Source of the DNA: an uncultured Gammaproteobacteria bacterium
GTDB taxonomy: Bacteria > Pseudomonadota > Gammaproteobacteria > HK1
NCBI GenBank assembly: GCA_958295465.1
Contig: OY282353.1
Span: forward strand, 2,223,001 to 2,287,000
DNA length: 64,000 nt
Direction of reading: 5' to 3'
Of this stretch, positions 37,741 to 46,192 are shown piece after piece (position 1 is the first letter of the stretch; the number at the start of each line of letters is the position of its first letter). The position numbers and the translations under genes are program-made. Below the pieces are notes generated by a model. That model did no database searches. It saw nothing but the letters and a program-made list of their open reading frames with translations, and was not told the DNA's origin.

Positions 37741-39840
37741 ATGACACCCATCAAGAAGACGATTCCGTTCGGTCCCCGCGATCTCGTGCTGGAAACGGGC
37801 GAGATCGCACGCCAGGCATCCGGTGCGGTGCTCGCGAGCCTCGGCGACACCACGGTGCTGGCGACCGTCGTCGGGTCGAAATCGCCGTCGCCGGGCCGGG
37901 ACTTCTTCCCGCTGACGGTGGACTACATCGAGAAGACGTATGCGGCGGGCAAGATACCCGGCGGCTTCTTCAAGCGCGAAGGGCGGCCGACGGAGAAGGA
38001 GACGCTCACGTCGCGCCTCATCGACCGGCCGTTGCGCCCGTTGTTCCCGGACGGCTTCCGCAACGAAGTGCAGGTGATCGCCACCGTGCTCTCGCTCGAC
38101 CCCGAGATCGACCCCGACATTCCGGCGCTGGTCGGCGCCTCCGCCGCGCTCGCGGTGTCGGGTCTGCCGTTCGACGGCCCGGTAGGGGCGGCGCGGGTCG
38201 GCTACGTCCGCGGGGAGTTCGTGCTCAATCCGACCTTCAAGCAGACCGCGGCGTCGGACCTGGACCTCGTCGTCGCGGGTACCGGGAACGCGGTGCTGAT
38301 GGTCGAATCGGAGGCGAAGGTGCTGGGCGAGTCGGTGATGCTCGATGCGGTGATGTTCGGCCATGAGCGGATGCAGGCGGTGATCGGCGCGATCGAAGCG
38401 CTGGCCGCGGAGGCGGGGAAGCCGCGCTGGGAGTGGGCGGCGCCCTCTGCCGACGAGGCGCTGGTCGAGGCGATCCGCTCGAACGCGGAGTCCGGCATCA
38501 GGGAAGCGTATCGAACCGTCGACAAGATCGAGCGCCGTGCCCGCGTGGGAGAAGTCCGCAACGCGGCGGTCGGGTCGCTGGCCGGCGAAGAGGAGGGCCG
38601 CTGGCCGGAGGCCGCGGTCCGCGGGGCGTTCGAGAAGCTGGAGAAATCGATCGTGCGCGGCTCCATCCTCGCCGGCGAAGACCGCATCGACGGCCGCGGT
38701 CCCGCCGTGGTGCGCGACATCGCCAGCCGCGTCAAGCTCCTGCCCCGCACCCATGGCTCCGCCCTGTTCACGCGCGGCGAGACCCAGGCCATCGTGGCCA
38801 CCACCCTCGGCACCACCCGCGACGCCCAGATCGTCGACGCCATCGAAGGCGAGCGCCGCGAGCCCTTCATGCTGCACTACAACTTTCCCCCGTTCTGTGT
38901 CGGGGAGACCGGACGGATGCTCGGGCCCCGGCGCCGGGAGATCGGCCACGGGCGGCTGGCGAAGCGGGCGATCCAGGCGGTCATGCCGAACATGGACGAC
39001 TTCCCCTACGTGGTGCGGGTGGTGTCCGAGGTCACCGAATCGAACGGATCGAGCTCGATGGCCACGGTATGCGGCACGAGCCTTTCGCTGATGGATGCGG
39101 GGGTGCCGGTGGCGGCGCCGGTGGCCGGGATCGCGATGGGGCTAATCAAGGAGGGCGATTCGTTCGTCGTGCTCTCCGACATCATGGGCGACGAGGACCA
39201 TCTCGGCGACATGGACTTCAAGGTCGCGGGGACTGCCGAGGGCGTCACCGCATTGCAGATGGACATCAAGATCGACGGAATCACCCGTCGGATCATGGAA
39301 ACCGCCCTGGTGCAGGCGCGTGAAGGCAGGCTCCACATCCTCGACCGGATGAATGCGACGCTGGCGGCTCCACGCGCGGACATGTCGGTGTTCGCGCCGC
39401 GCATCATCTCGTTCAAGATCCACCCGGAGAAGATCCGCGACGTCATCGGCAAGGGCGGCAGCGTCATCCGTTCGCTGACCGAGGAGACCGGCGCCACCAT
39501 CGACGTGAGCGACGACGGGACGGTGAAGATCGCGTCGGTGGACGCCGCGGCGGGCCTCGAAGCGCGGCGGCGCATCGAGCAGATCACCGCGGACGTCGAG
39601 GTCGGCACCATCTACGACGGCCGGGTCGCGAAGCTCATGGACTTCGGCGCCTTCGTCAACATCCTCCCCGGCCGCGACGGGCTCGTCCACATCTCCCAGA
39701 TCTCGGAGGAGCGGGTCGAGAAGGTCAGCGACAAGCTCCGGGAAGGCGACCGCGTGAAGGTGAAGGTGCTGGAGGTCGACAAGCAGGGCCGCATCCGCCT
39801 GAGCATGAAGGCGGTGCCGCGGGAGTCGCGCACCGCGTGA
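37741..39840 (+). CDS. pnp: Polyribonucleotide nucleotidyltransferase (PNPase)
   Basis: PNPase is a phosphorolytic 3'-5' exoribonuclease and degradosome partner. The 699-residue protein starts [20 protein letters not shown] and has two RNase PH cores ([39 protein letters not shown]), the helical linker, a KH domain ([20 protein letters not shown]) and a C-terminal S1 domain ([20 protein letters not shown]). ATG 37741 gives the family N-terminus rather than the upstream start at 37690. It closes the rimP-to-pnp operon; expression is probably controlled at the upstream hairpin. Confidence 0.98.
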   Translation: MTPIKKTIPFGPRDLVLETGEIARQASGAVLASLGDTTVLATVVGSKSPSPGRDFFPLTVDYIEKTYAAGKIPGGFFKREGRPTEKETLTSRLIDRPLRPLFPDGFRNEVQVIATVLSLDPEIDPDIPALVGASAALAVSGLPFDGPVGAARVGYVRGEFVLNPTFKQTAASDLDLVVAGTGNAVLMVESEAKVLGESVMLDAVMFGHERMQAVIGAIEALAAEAGKPRWEWAAPSADEALVEAIRSNAESGIREAYRTVDKIERRARVGEVRNAAVGSLAGEEEGRWPEAAVRGAFEKLEKSIVRGSILAGEDRIDGRGPAVVRDIASRVKLLPRTHGSALFTRGETQAIVATTLGTTRDAQIVDAIEGERREPFMLHYNFPPFCVGETGRMLGPRRREIGHGRLAKRAIQAVMPNMDDFPYVVRVVSEVTESNGSSSMATVCGTSLSLMDAGVPVAAPVAGIAMGLIKEGDSFVVLSDIMGDEDHLGDMDFKVAGTAEGVTALQMDIKIDGITRRIMETALVQAREGRLHILDRMNATLAAPRADMSVFAPRIISFKIHPEKIRDVIGKGGSVIRSLTEETGATIDVSDDGTVKIASVDAAAGLEARRRIEQITADVEVGTIYDGRVAKLMDFGAFVNILPGRDGLVHISQISEERVEKVSDKLREGDRVKVKVLEVDKQGRIRLSMKAVPRESRTA

Positions 39841-39917
39841 GCGGTCCCCGGGTGCTCGCTGCCGCGGTTCCCTGGTCCCGCCGGTGGTCCGCTCGGGCCG
39901 GTATTCGAGCCCAGGGA

Positions 39918-39986
39918 CTCCCGCTTCCGCGGGATGGCAGCATTTGCCGACAGGACGTCATCCCCGTGGAAGCGGGGACCCGCATC
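39918..39986. repeat. Imperfect inverted repeat after pnp
   Basis: TCCCGCTTCCGCGGGATGGC near 39918 and its near-complement GTCATCCCCGTGGAAGCGGG near 39957 form a hairpin with arms of about 20 bases and an 18-base loop. It lies between the convergent pnp and YheT-type genes and could act as a bidirectional terminator or be an interspersed repeat. The rest of 39841-40059 shows nothing. Confidence 0.45.
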
Positions 39987-40059
39987 GGTGGTCGTCGTGA
40001 TTGCGCCATGATGTTCCGGTCGGGAAACGGATCCGGCGCCTGGGAGCCCAGACGCCGGT

Positions 40060-41136
40060 TCATGACCGCTCCGGGGAGCCACGGCGAGCGACGTCGAACT
40101 GCTCGGCGAGAAAACGGGGGATCCGGTCCTCGAGCCAATACCGCGCCGACCACGGTGTGACCCCCTCCACGAACCCCACGTGCCCGCCCGCCGCGCTCAG
40201 CTCCAGGCGGATGGAAGGCGCGAGCTCCCCGGAGCCCGGAACGACGTCGCGGGTCATGAAGGGATCGTCCAGGGCATGAACGATCAGCGTCGGACGAGCC
40301 ACTTCGCGTAGATACTGCCGGCAGCTTGCTACGTCGTAGTAATGCTCCGCGTCGCGAAAGCCGTGCAGGGGAGCGGTGACCCGGTCGTCGAAGCCGCGGA
40401 AGGTCTTCTCCCGGCGCATCGCGGCGAGGTCGATCGGACACGGCCGACGCCGGAATTTCCGCCGCACGGTCCGGTGCAGATCGGTGATGAGGTAGCGCGT
40501 GTACACCCGCGAGAACCCGCGGTCGAGCCGATCCGCGGCCCCGGCGAGACGGAAGGGGACGGAGACCACCGCCGCTGCGGCAATTTCCGCGGCGGCGCCG
40601 CGCTCCGCCAGCCATTTCAGCAGGACGTTGCCCCCCAGCGAGAAACCCACCGCCGCCACCGGCGTCGACGGATGCCGCTCGCGCAGGCCGCGTACGACGT
40701 GTCCGAGGTCACCGGTCTCGCCGGAGTGGTAGGTGCGGGGGAGGCGGTTCGGCTCGCCGCTGCAACCCCGGAAGTGCATGACCACCCCGCGCCAGCCGCG
40801 CTGCAGGAACGCGCCGAGCAGGCCGCGCACGTATGACGACCGGCTCGACCCCTGGAGCCCGTGCAGGATGACGACGATCGGCCCGGATTCGCCCGTCCGG
40901 TCCAGATCGACGAAATCCCCGTCCGGCAGCTCGAAGCGCTCCCGTGTGGTCCGCACCGGCCGCGGGCGCCGGACCAGCGCCGGCCAAAGGGTTTGCAGAT
41001 GCGGGCCGGGCAGCCACCACGTCGGCGTGAAGTCACCGGCGGCGACGATCCCGCTCCCGCTCACGGAAGCGCGCTCACCGGAGCGCGCCGGATCGGGAGC
41101 AACGGGGCCGGGGGCGATCCGGCTCTGCCGAGCCAT
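40060..41136 (-). CDS. YheT-family alpha/beta hydrolase
   Basis: A 358-residue alpha/beta hydrolase. PTWWLPGPHLQTLWPALVRR near the N-terminus, VILHGLQGSSRSSYVRGLL (oxyanion region), MHFRGCSGEPNRLPRTYHSG and the nucleophile elbow GFSLGGN (Ser) mark the YheT/AB-hydrolase-4 family. The acid and His appear in ALDDPFM and GGHVGFVEG. Family members act on esters or lipids; the natural substrate is unknown. The start at 41136 lies just downstream of the ygfZ stop, so the two are probably cotranscribed. Confidence 0.88.
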   Translation of the reverse strand: MARQSRIAPGPVAPDPARSGERASVSGSGIVAAGDFTPTWWLPGPHLQTLWPALVRRPRPVRTTRERFELPDGDFVDLDRTGESGPIVVILHGLQGSSRSSYVRGLLGAFLQRGWRGVVMHFRGCSGEPNRLPRTYHSGETGDLGHVVRGLRERHPSTPVAAVGFSLGGNVLLKWLAERGAAAEIAAAAVVSVPFRLAGAADRLDRGFSRVYTRYLITDLHRTVRRKFRRRPCPIDLAAMRREKTFRGFDDRVTAPLHGFRDAEHYYDVASCRQYLREVARPTLIVHALDDPFMTRDVVPGSGELAPSIRLELSAAGGHVGFVEGVTPWSARYWLEDRIPRFLAEQFDVARRGSPERS

Positions 41137-41144
41137 GCGCGGAT

Positions 41145-42161
41145 TCAGCCGGGGAGCGCCATGTAGCAGGGGGTCGAGATCCGGATCGGGGCGCCGCCGG
41201 ACCGGCCCACGCACAACGCCGGGGAGGACGCGGACTCGAGGTCGAGCACGACGCAAGCGGCATATCCGCCGTCCGGGTGTGGCTGCGCGGTGATCACCGC
41301 GCCGACCTTCGGAGCCTCGCCGCGGGCCGCGTCCACGATCGGATCGCCGGCGGCGATGGCGGCATCGGTCCGGCCCACGCAGGCGCGGCGCTTGATACGG
41401 CCGAGGTGCTGGGTGCGGGCGACGATCTCCTGGCCGACGTAGCACCCCTTCTCGAAGCTCACCGCACGGAGCCGGTCGAGATTGAGCATCTGCGGCAGGA
41501 AGGTATCGGACGTGTCCTCACCGATGGGCGTGACGCCGGCGCAGATGTCCGCGAGGCGCCATGCGCCGTCGCCGGTCCGCCGCACGCGGTCATCGCGAGG
41601 CGCCGCGACAGACGCGATGGATACGTGCGGCCCCGCCACGATGAACCGGCGGTGGCGACCCGGCACCCGGGCGATGGCGGTCTCCTCGAACGTCGCGGCG
41701 TCATCGACGTCGGCGGCGCGCGCCCATGCCGCGGCGCGATCCGGGAGGGCGCACGTGCCGGCGATGCCGGCGACCCCGATCTCGCCGCTCACGTCATCGA
41801 CCCGCGCATCCGCACGCAGGATGAACATGCGCAGGCGCGCGAGCAGCTTCGCGACGAACCAGCGCTCGCAGACGAGCAGGTACCCGTCGCCGGCCGGATC
41901 GGCAAAGAGGCGAAACATCGCGAGCACCCGGCCCTTGGGCGAGCACCAGGCGGCGAGCCGGGACGCCGCCGGGCCGACTTCGCCGACGTCGACGGTGAGC
42001 TGGCCCTGGAGGAAGGCGAGGGCATCGGCGCCGGAGGCCCGCAGCACGGCGAGGGAGCCGAGCCGGGCGACGGCGTCACCGGAAAGCATCGCGCCCGCCC
42101 CGCCGGCGTCCGCCGATGCGGGAGGCGCGTGGTGATCCCTGGTGTGTCCGGCGGGGTGCAT
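41145..42161 (-). CDS. ygfZ: Folate-binding protein YgfZ
   Basis: YgfZ is a tetrahydrofolate-dependent factor for iron-sulfur cluster enzymes. The family motif KGCYVGQE is present (EKGCYVGQEIVARTQHLGRI), as are GLAVLR-like LGSLAVLRASGADALAFLQG and DVGEVGPAASRLAAWCSPKG near the start. About 338 residues from ATG 42161; starts at 42209 and 42089 are also possible and none has a clear ribosome site. In many gammaproteobacteria ygfZ lies near sdhE; here a toxin-antitoxin pair and gene fragments lie between them. Confidence 0.9.
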   Translation of the reverse strand: MHPAGHTRDHHAPPASADAGGAGAMLSGDAVARLGSLAVLRASGADALAFLQGQLTVDVGEVGPAASRLAAWCSPKGRVLAMFRLFADPAGDGYLLVCERWFVAKLLARLRMFILRADARVDDVSGEIGVAGIAGTCALPDRAAAWARAADVDDAATFEETAIARVPGRHRRFIVAGPHVSIASVAAPRDDRVRRTGDGAWRLADICAGVTPIGEDTSDTFLPQMLNLDRLRAVSFEKGCYVGQEIVARTQHLGRIKRRACVGRTDAAIAAGDPIVDAARGEAPKVGAVITAQPHPDGGYAACVVLDLESASSPALCVGRSGGAPIRISTPCYMALPG

Positions 42162-42406
42162 CGTTCGGCGTGGCGGAGCCGCCTCGTGGGGCAAGGGTTC
42201 AGGGAACATTGTGATGCCGGCGCCGGCCATGTCAACGAGTGCCGCTCTGGTCCGGATTCGGGGTGCAGCCGGTGTGCGGGCGATCATGTGTCTGCCGGCC
42301 CTCTGTGCCGGCCGGTCGGAAGGCTCTGGAGCCGAGCCGGCCAGATGTAGACGGATCGCAGAAAAGTCTTGACCATTCGACGATGCCATCGATAATCGTC
42401 AGCCAT

Positions 42407-42490
42407 GCTGGCGCCCCGCATCTTGAGGCCGGTGACTTCGACGCCCTCTGGCGTCACGGCGGTTACCCGGAGCCCTTTCTCAGTGGCGGC
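42407..42490 (+). pseudogene. Possible AAA/DUF4143 fragment
   Basis: A short plus-strand stretch reads HAGAPHLEAGDFDALWRHGG then YPEPFLSGG, reminiscent of the LWxRGGYPEPFL region in ATPases with a DUF4143 domain. No larger frame surrounds it. Identification is tentative. The flanks 42210-42406 and 42491-42572 hold nothing clear. Confidence 0.3.
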
Positions 42491-42572
42491 CGTGCTTCGG
42501 CCGCCACTGTTCACCACCGGCGCCCGCTATACGTATCATCGTCGAGCCGCCGAAACGCGGTCTTGAAAGGCG

Positions 42573-42773
42573 CAGCAACTCGGGGACACGTACTGGCTGT
42601 ACGTGGTCTGGGACCCGCTGGACCGTCCCGCCCCCGTCCCGCTCATGGTACGAAACCCGGCCAAGTACCCGGACTACGCGAAGAAAGAGGTGGTGGCCGC
42701 CGGATACTACGACTTGCCCGCAGAGGCCGTGGAGTTGGCGGCGCGCACGCAGAGAGAGGAAGGGCAGTGGTGA
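42573..42773 (+). pseudogene. DUF3883-like C-terminal fragment
   Basis: A 66-codon frame, open only after a TGA at 42564, reads QQLGDTYWLYVVWDPLDRPA, then VPLMVRNPAKYPDYAKKEVV. The GDxYWLYVV...P...RNPAK pattern resembles the DUF3883 domain at the C-terminus of helicase-like proteins in restriction and defence loci. The upstream part is missing, so it is the tail of a lost gene. Confidence 0.55.
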
Positions 42774-42837
42774 GGGACGGACTGTACAAACGGAGAAGGG
42801 ATGGAAAATCCGACCGGCTCGACATACCAGGAGTCGT

Positions 42838-44091
42838 CTATCCCCTTGCATCTGTATAGACCCCCTCTCGCGGGAAGAGCTTCCGCACTTCGCCGTTCCC
42901 GACCAGTCCCCCGAATCTGCGATAGTTCCGGGTCTCGAACCGGACCCGCCCGGCCACTACCGACGGATGCACGTTCGCTTCCATCGCCAATTCGGCAATC
43001 CGTAGCTCCGTGGCGGCCTCCGGGAAACCGAACCGATCCCAAATATCGCTGTCAATCAAGGCCTGCTCGGCCAGAGCGTCGGCTTCGTGCTCGCGCGTGG
43101 CCTTGCGAGAACAGCCGGTGCTGCCCCGTAACGACATGTCGTCGATGAACACGCATCGCCCCTGGCATTCCTCGTCGTCGAGATGGACCAGGACGTGCGC
43201 AAGCTCGTGCATCAGACAGAACCAGAAATAATCGAGACGATCGTACCGAAGCGTCAGGGCCACCAGAGAGCTTCCGTCCGATCCTCGCATCGCAGCACCA
43301 TCCAGATAACTCTTCCTGAGGTGAGTCAGTACGACGAAGCGGATACCCTCCTCACGCATCCGCGTGACGGCGAGTCGCGCGCCTTCCCGTTTCCGGCTCA
43401 AACGCGCGATCTCCATCAGAAAGCTTGCCGGATCGACGCTGTTCGGGTTGAACGCCTTCGGCACGGGATCGTCCTCTGCCGCCAATTTCATCGCCTGGCA
43501 GCACCACGCCATCAAGGCATACGGCTCGGCCTTCGCATTCTGGCGCGAGCCAAGACGGAACGAAGGCTCGGTAGCCGCGGAAGGTCTGCCGAGAGCACCG
43601 GCGATAAACTCTTCGATCAGTTCTTCACCGTTGTCCGCAATGTCATCAACGCGGGAGATCCAACCCAGTTTCATCATTTCTCGAATCGGGAATCGAGTCC
43701 AGTCGTAGTTCGACGGCTCGGGCAAGTGCGTGATCGAACGGCCGAGCAGGATGTCGGCCGGAATACCGAGATGCTCGTTGAGCGAGCGCATCATGCCTGT
43801 GCTCAAATCGCGACGGCCCTTCAGGACTTCGTAAACGCGCGTCCGCCCTCCGAAGTAGGGGGCCACGTCGGCGGCGGTGAGCCCGAGTTGTTCCATGCGA
43901 AACCTGATTGCTTCTATCGGGCTGGGCGGTGCGATCGAGGTGGTTCGACGCTCATAAGCTTCGATGACCAGAGAGAGAAGTTCGATCTCGTCCTTCTGAT
44001 CCCGAGTTGGATCGTCGAGATCCATGAGTGACTCGACTCTGCCCATGGCCGACCGGTAATCGGCATCGGACCGGATCGGTCGAATAATCAT
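42838..44091 (-). CDS. HigA-type HTH antitoxin fused to an ImmA/IrrE metallopeptidase
   Basis: A 417-residue protein. Residues about 55-115 form a HigA-like Xre helix-turn-helix (IEAIRFRMEQLGLTAADVAP, RVYEVLKGRRDLSTGMMRSL). Residues about 240-345 form an ImmA/IrrE-type zinc peptidase with HELAH at 295-299 and the downstream ligand region EHEADALAE. The gene follows the HigB-like toxin on the same strand after 138 bases. The combination suggests an antitoxin that represses the operon and may be cleaved, or cleaves something, under stress. Both domains look intact. The protein is far longer than ordinary HigA (about 100 residues). Confidence 0.85.
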   Translation of the reverse strand: MIIRPIRSDADYRSAMGRVESLMDLDDPTRDQKDEIELLSLVIEAYERRTTSIAPPSPIEAIRFRMEQLGLTAADVAPYFGGRTRVYEVLKGRRDLSTGMMRSLNEHLGIPADILLGRSITHLPEPSNYDWTRFPIREMMKLGWISRVDDIADNGEELIEEFIAGALGRPSAATEPSFRLGSRQNAKAEPYALMAWCCQAMKLAAEDDPVPKAFNPNSVDPASFLMEIARLSRKREGARLAVTRMREEGIRFVVLTHLRKSYLDGAAMRGSDGSSLVALTLRYDRLDYFWFCLMHELAHVLVHLDDEECQGRCVFIDDMSLRGSTGCSRKATREHEADALAEQALIDSDIWDRFGFPEAATELRIAELAMEANVHPSVVAGRVRFETRNYRRFGGLVGNGEVRKLFPREGVYTDARG

Positions 44092-44229
44092 GATCTCATC
44101 TCCATTGCATTCTAGTGTACCGGGCCAGAAATACGTTCAAATGTTTTCAGCACTCTCAAGGTGCCAACCCATTGTTTCTTGGACAATTCTAGTCTCAGAA
44201 TTAATTTAACCCATTTGTGCGCCAGAACA

Positions 44230-44553
44230 CTAGACGGTCTCGGCGTCGATCTTATCGTAGCCGGCATGTGTACCAATCCATTTGACGACGACGATCCCGG
44301 GCCCAGTCGCCGACTCGGGGGCGGGCGCCGAGGCGTATTGGACGGTCGCGATGAGGCGATAACGATTTCCTCTGAGCCTGAACACGACACTCCGTCTCCC
44401 TATGTGCGAAGCCCGCGGATAGCGCTCCCGAATTTCAGCAGGCGATTGCCATTCGGCTCTCTCGACCTCCGCGGTCCACGCTCGCAGGACATCTCTCAGA
44501 TCAGGGTGTGTCCTCATCGCGTCTTCGATTCTCGGTTTCCCCAAGATCCTCAT
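44230..44553 (-). CDS. higB: HigB-family mRNA interferase toxin
   Basis: A 107-residue protein starting MRILGKPRIEDAMRTHPDLR. Features of the HigB/RelE-like group include AEWQSPAEIRERYPRASHIG, SVVFRLRGNRYRLIATVQY and VVVKWIGTHAGYDKIDAETV. It should cleave mRNA on ribosomes. Clear AGGAG ribosome site at 44561-44567 on the minus strand and a strong promoter further up. The toxin-first order fits higBA. Codon use and the surrounding DNA are more AT-rich than neighbours, supporting horizontal acquisition. Confidence 0.9.
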   Translation of the reverse strand: MRILGKPRIEDAMRTHPDLRDVLRAWTAEVERAEWQSPAEIRERYPRASHIGRRSVVFRLRGNRYRLIATVQYASAPAPESATGPGIVVVKWIGTHAGYDKIDAETV

Positions 44554-44638
44554 GTGAAAACTCTCCTGTGTAAAAAATGTTCATCGCATGTCTCCTCCTC
44601 GGGTGGTGGGTCACTGAGTTGTGCCCAGACAGAGGTCA

Positions 44639-44666
44639 ATTATATTTCGAAAACTGGGTATGTCAA
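44639..44666 (-). promoter_or_regulatory. Promoter of the higB/HTH-ImmA operon
   Basis: On the minus strand TTGACA (44661-44666) and TATAAT (44639-44644), both perfect consensus, are separated by 16 bases. Transcription would begin about 44632, some 80 bases before higB. This is the best promoter match in the window. Confidence 0.85.
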
Positions 44667-44696
44667 CATATATCCCAATATGGGTTGCATATCCCG
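44661..44696 (-). promoter_or_regulatory. Candidate operator over the higB promoter
   Basis: Reading the minus strand, GGGATAT occurs twice about 20 bases apart, with an intervening CCCATATTGGG dyad, immediately upstream of and abutting the -35 box. Xre-type antitoxins bind such repeats, so this is a plausible site for the HTH protein. Inferred from position and symmetry only. The AT-rich region 44697-44926 shows no gene. Confidence 0.5.
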
Positions 44697-44926
44697 ATCC
44701 GGTTGTGAAAGTACCGGCGGCAAGCTGGCCGTTGCCTGGTGGCCGGATGTCGAACGGAGAGACAGAAACAAGGAATATAAACTGTAAGTATTTGATAAAT
44801 AACGATAATAATCTCGATATTCGACAGCCTCCTGCCTCTCGCGATACGCACGATCTCGCCGATGCCGCCTGCCAGTGGGATCGGCAGGAGGGGCTGAAGC
44901 GGGGCAGGAACGGCGCGGCGTCCCCT

Positions 44927-45187
44927 TCACCCCCTTCTCAACGCATGGGAGCGGACAAGCGCCACGATCCCCCGCATCTCCGGCGGCGGCGGAGAACCCG
45001 GCTCCGAGACCAGCCACGCATGGATGTCCTGGTCCGGTTCTCCGAGCAGGCGTTCCAGCGCATCCAACTCGTGATCGTCGAGGCGGTCCAGGGCGCGGGC
45101 GGCGAAACGTTCGAGCAGGACATCGAGTTCCTTCATCCCGCGCCGGCAACGCCAGCGGGCCCGGTCGAGCCTCGTCTGTCGGGTCAC
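44927..45187 (-). CDS. sdhE: Succinate dehydrogenase assembly factor SdhE
   Basis: SdhE helps attach FAD covalently to SdhA. The 86-residue product has the family signature RARWRCRRGMKELDVLLERF (the RGM(K/R)E motif) and GEPDQDIHAWLVSEPGSPPP. Start GTG 45187 gives VTRQTRLDRARW; the frame runs further upstream into repeat DNA. It follows sdhB on the minus strand after about 195 bases of repeats. Its place in the sdh locus supports the call. Confidence 0.92.
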   Translation of the reverse strand: MTRQTRLDRARWRCRRGMKELDVLLERFAARALDRLDDHELDALERLLGEPDQDIHAWLVSEPGSPPPPEMRGIVALVRSHALRRG

Positions 45188-45346
45188 GGGGCAATCCGGA
45201 GTTGCTGCACGAGGGTCTCGTCGCACGCCACCCGCATTCCGTGCCGGGTCACGGGGCAGCCCGGCGTTGCTTCACGAGGGCCTCGTCGCGCACCACCCGC
45301 ACCTCCGTGCCGGATCACGGGGCGATCCGGGGTTGCTTCACGAGGC
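45183..45346 (-). repeat. 65-bp tandem repeats at the sdhE start
   Basis: Units begin at 45183, 45248 and 45314 (periods 65 and 66; the third is partial). Each holds the plus-strand sequence TCACGGGGC, then a TTGC(T)NCACGAG block, then a CACCCGCA stretch in the two full units. Since the first unit includes the GTG start of sdhE, every unit carries a copy of the start-codon context. Mismatches show the array is old. Confidence 0.85.
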
Positions 45347-45383
45347 GGCCCGAGCCGCGGCCTGCAATGGCTCCGTGAACCGT

Positions 45384-46163
45384 TCAGACGCTGCGAGCGA
45401 CCATCATCTTCTTGATCCCGGCGATCGCCTTCGCCGGGTTCAGCCCCTTCGGACAGGCCGTGGTGCAGTTCATGATGGTGTGGCAGCGGTAGAGCCGGAA
45501 CGGGTCTTCGAGGTCGTCGAGCCGCTCCCCGGCCGCCTCGTCGCGGCTGTCGACGAGCCACCGGTACGCCTGGAGCAGGACGGCCGGGCCGAGGTAGCGG
45601 TCGCCGTTCCACCAGTAGCTCGGGCAGCTCGTGGAGCAGCAGGCGCAGAGGATGCATTCGTAGAGCCCGTCGAGCCGCTCGCGCTCCTCCTTCGACTGGG
45701 GCCGCTCGCGGTCCGGCGGGGGCGGACGGGAGCGCATCCACGGCTTGATCGAGGCGTACTGCGCGTAGAAATGCGACATGTCCGGCACGAGGTCCTTCAC
45801 CACCGGCATGTGCGGCAGCGGATGGACGGCCACCGCGCCGGGGTAATCCTCGATCGCGCTGATGCACGCGAGGCCGTTCCGGCCGCCGACGTTCATCGCG
45901 CACGAGCCGCAGATCCCCTCCCGGCAGGACCGCCGGAAGGTCAGGGTGGGGTCGATCTCGCTCTTGATCTTGATGAGGGCGTCGAGAACCATCGGACCGC
46001 AGTCCGCCAGATCGATGGTGTAGCGGTCGCGCCGCGGGTTCTCGTCCGAGTCCGGGTCGTAGCGGTAGACGACGAACGTCCTGGGCCGCTGCGCGTCGCC
46101 GGGGGCCGGCCAGGTCCTGCCGTCACGGACGGCCGAGTCCGCCGGAAGTGTGAACTGCGCCAT
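45384..46163 (-). CDS. sdhB: Succinate dehydrogenase iron-sulfur subunit
   Basis: SdhB carries the [2Fe-2S], [4Fe-4S] and [3Fe-4S] clusters linking SdhA to the quinone. The 259-residue protein has [21 protein letters not shown] (2Fe-2S; shown with one cysteine group more in the same run), [16 protein letters not shown] and [23 protein letters not shown] 46163 is chosen from the family N-terminus. It lies 29 bases after sdhA on the minus strand. Confidence 0.97.
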   Translation of the reverse strand: MAQFTLPADSAVRDGRTWPAPGDAQRPRTFVVYRYDPDSDENPRRDRYTIDLADCGPMVLDALIKIKSEIDPTLTFRRSCREGICGSCAMNVGGRNGLACISAIEDYPGAVAVHPLPHMPVVKDLVPDMSHFYAQYASIKPWMRSRPPPPDRERPQSKEERERLDGLYECILCACCSTSCPSYWWNGDRYLGPAVLLQAYRWLVDSRDEAAGERLDDLEDPFRLYRCHTIMNCTTACPKGLNPAKAIAGIKKMMVARSV

Positions 46164-46192
46164 GTGCGATGCCCCTCGCTCGGCAGACCCGC

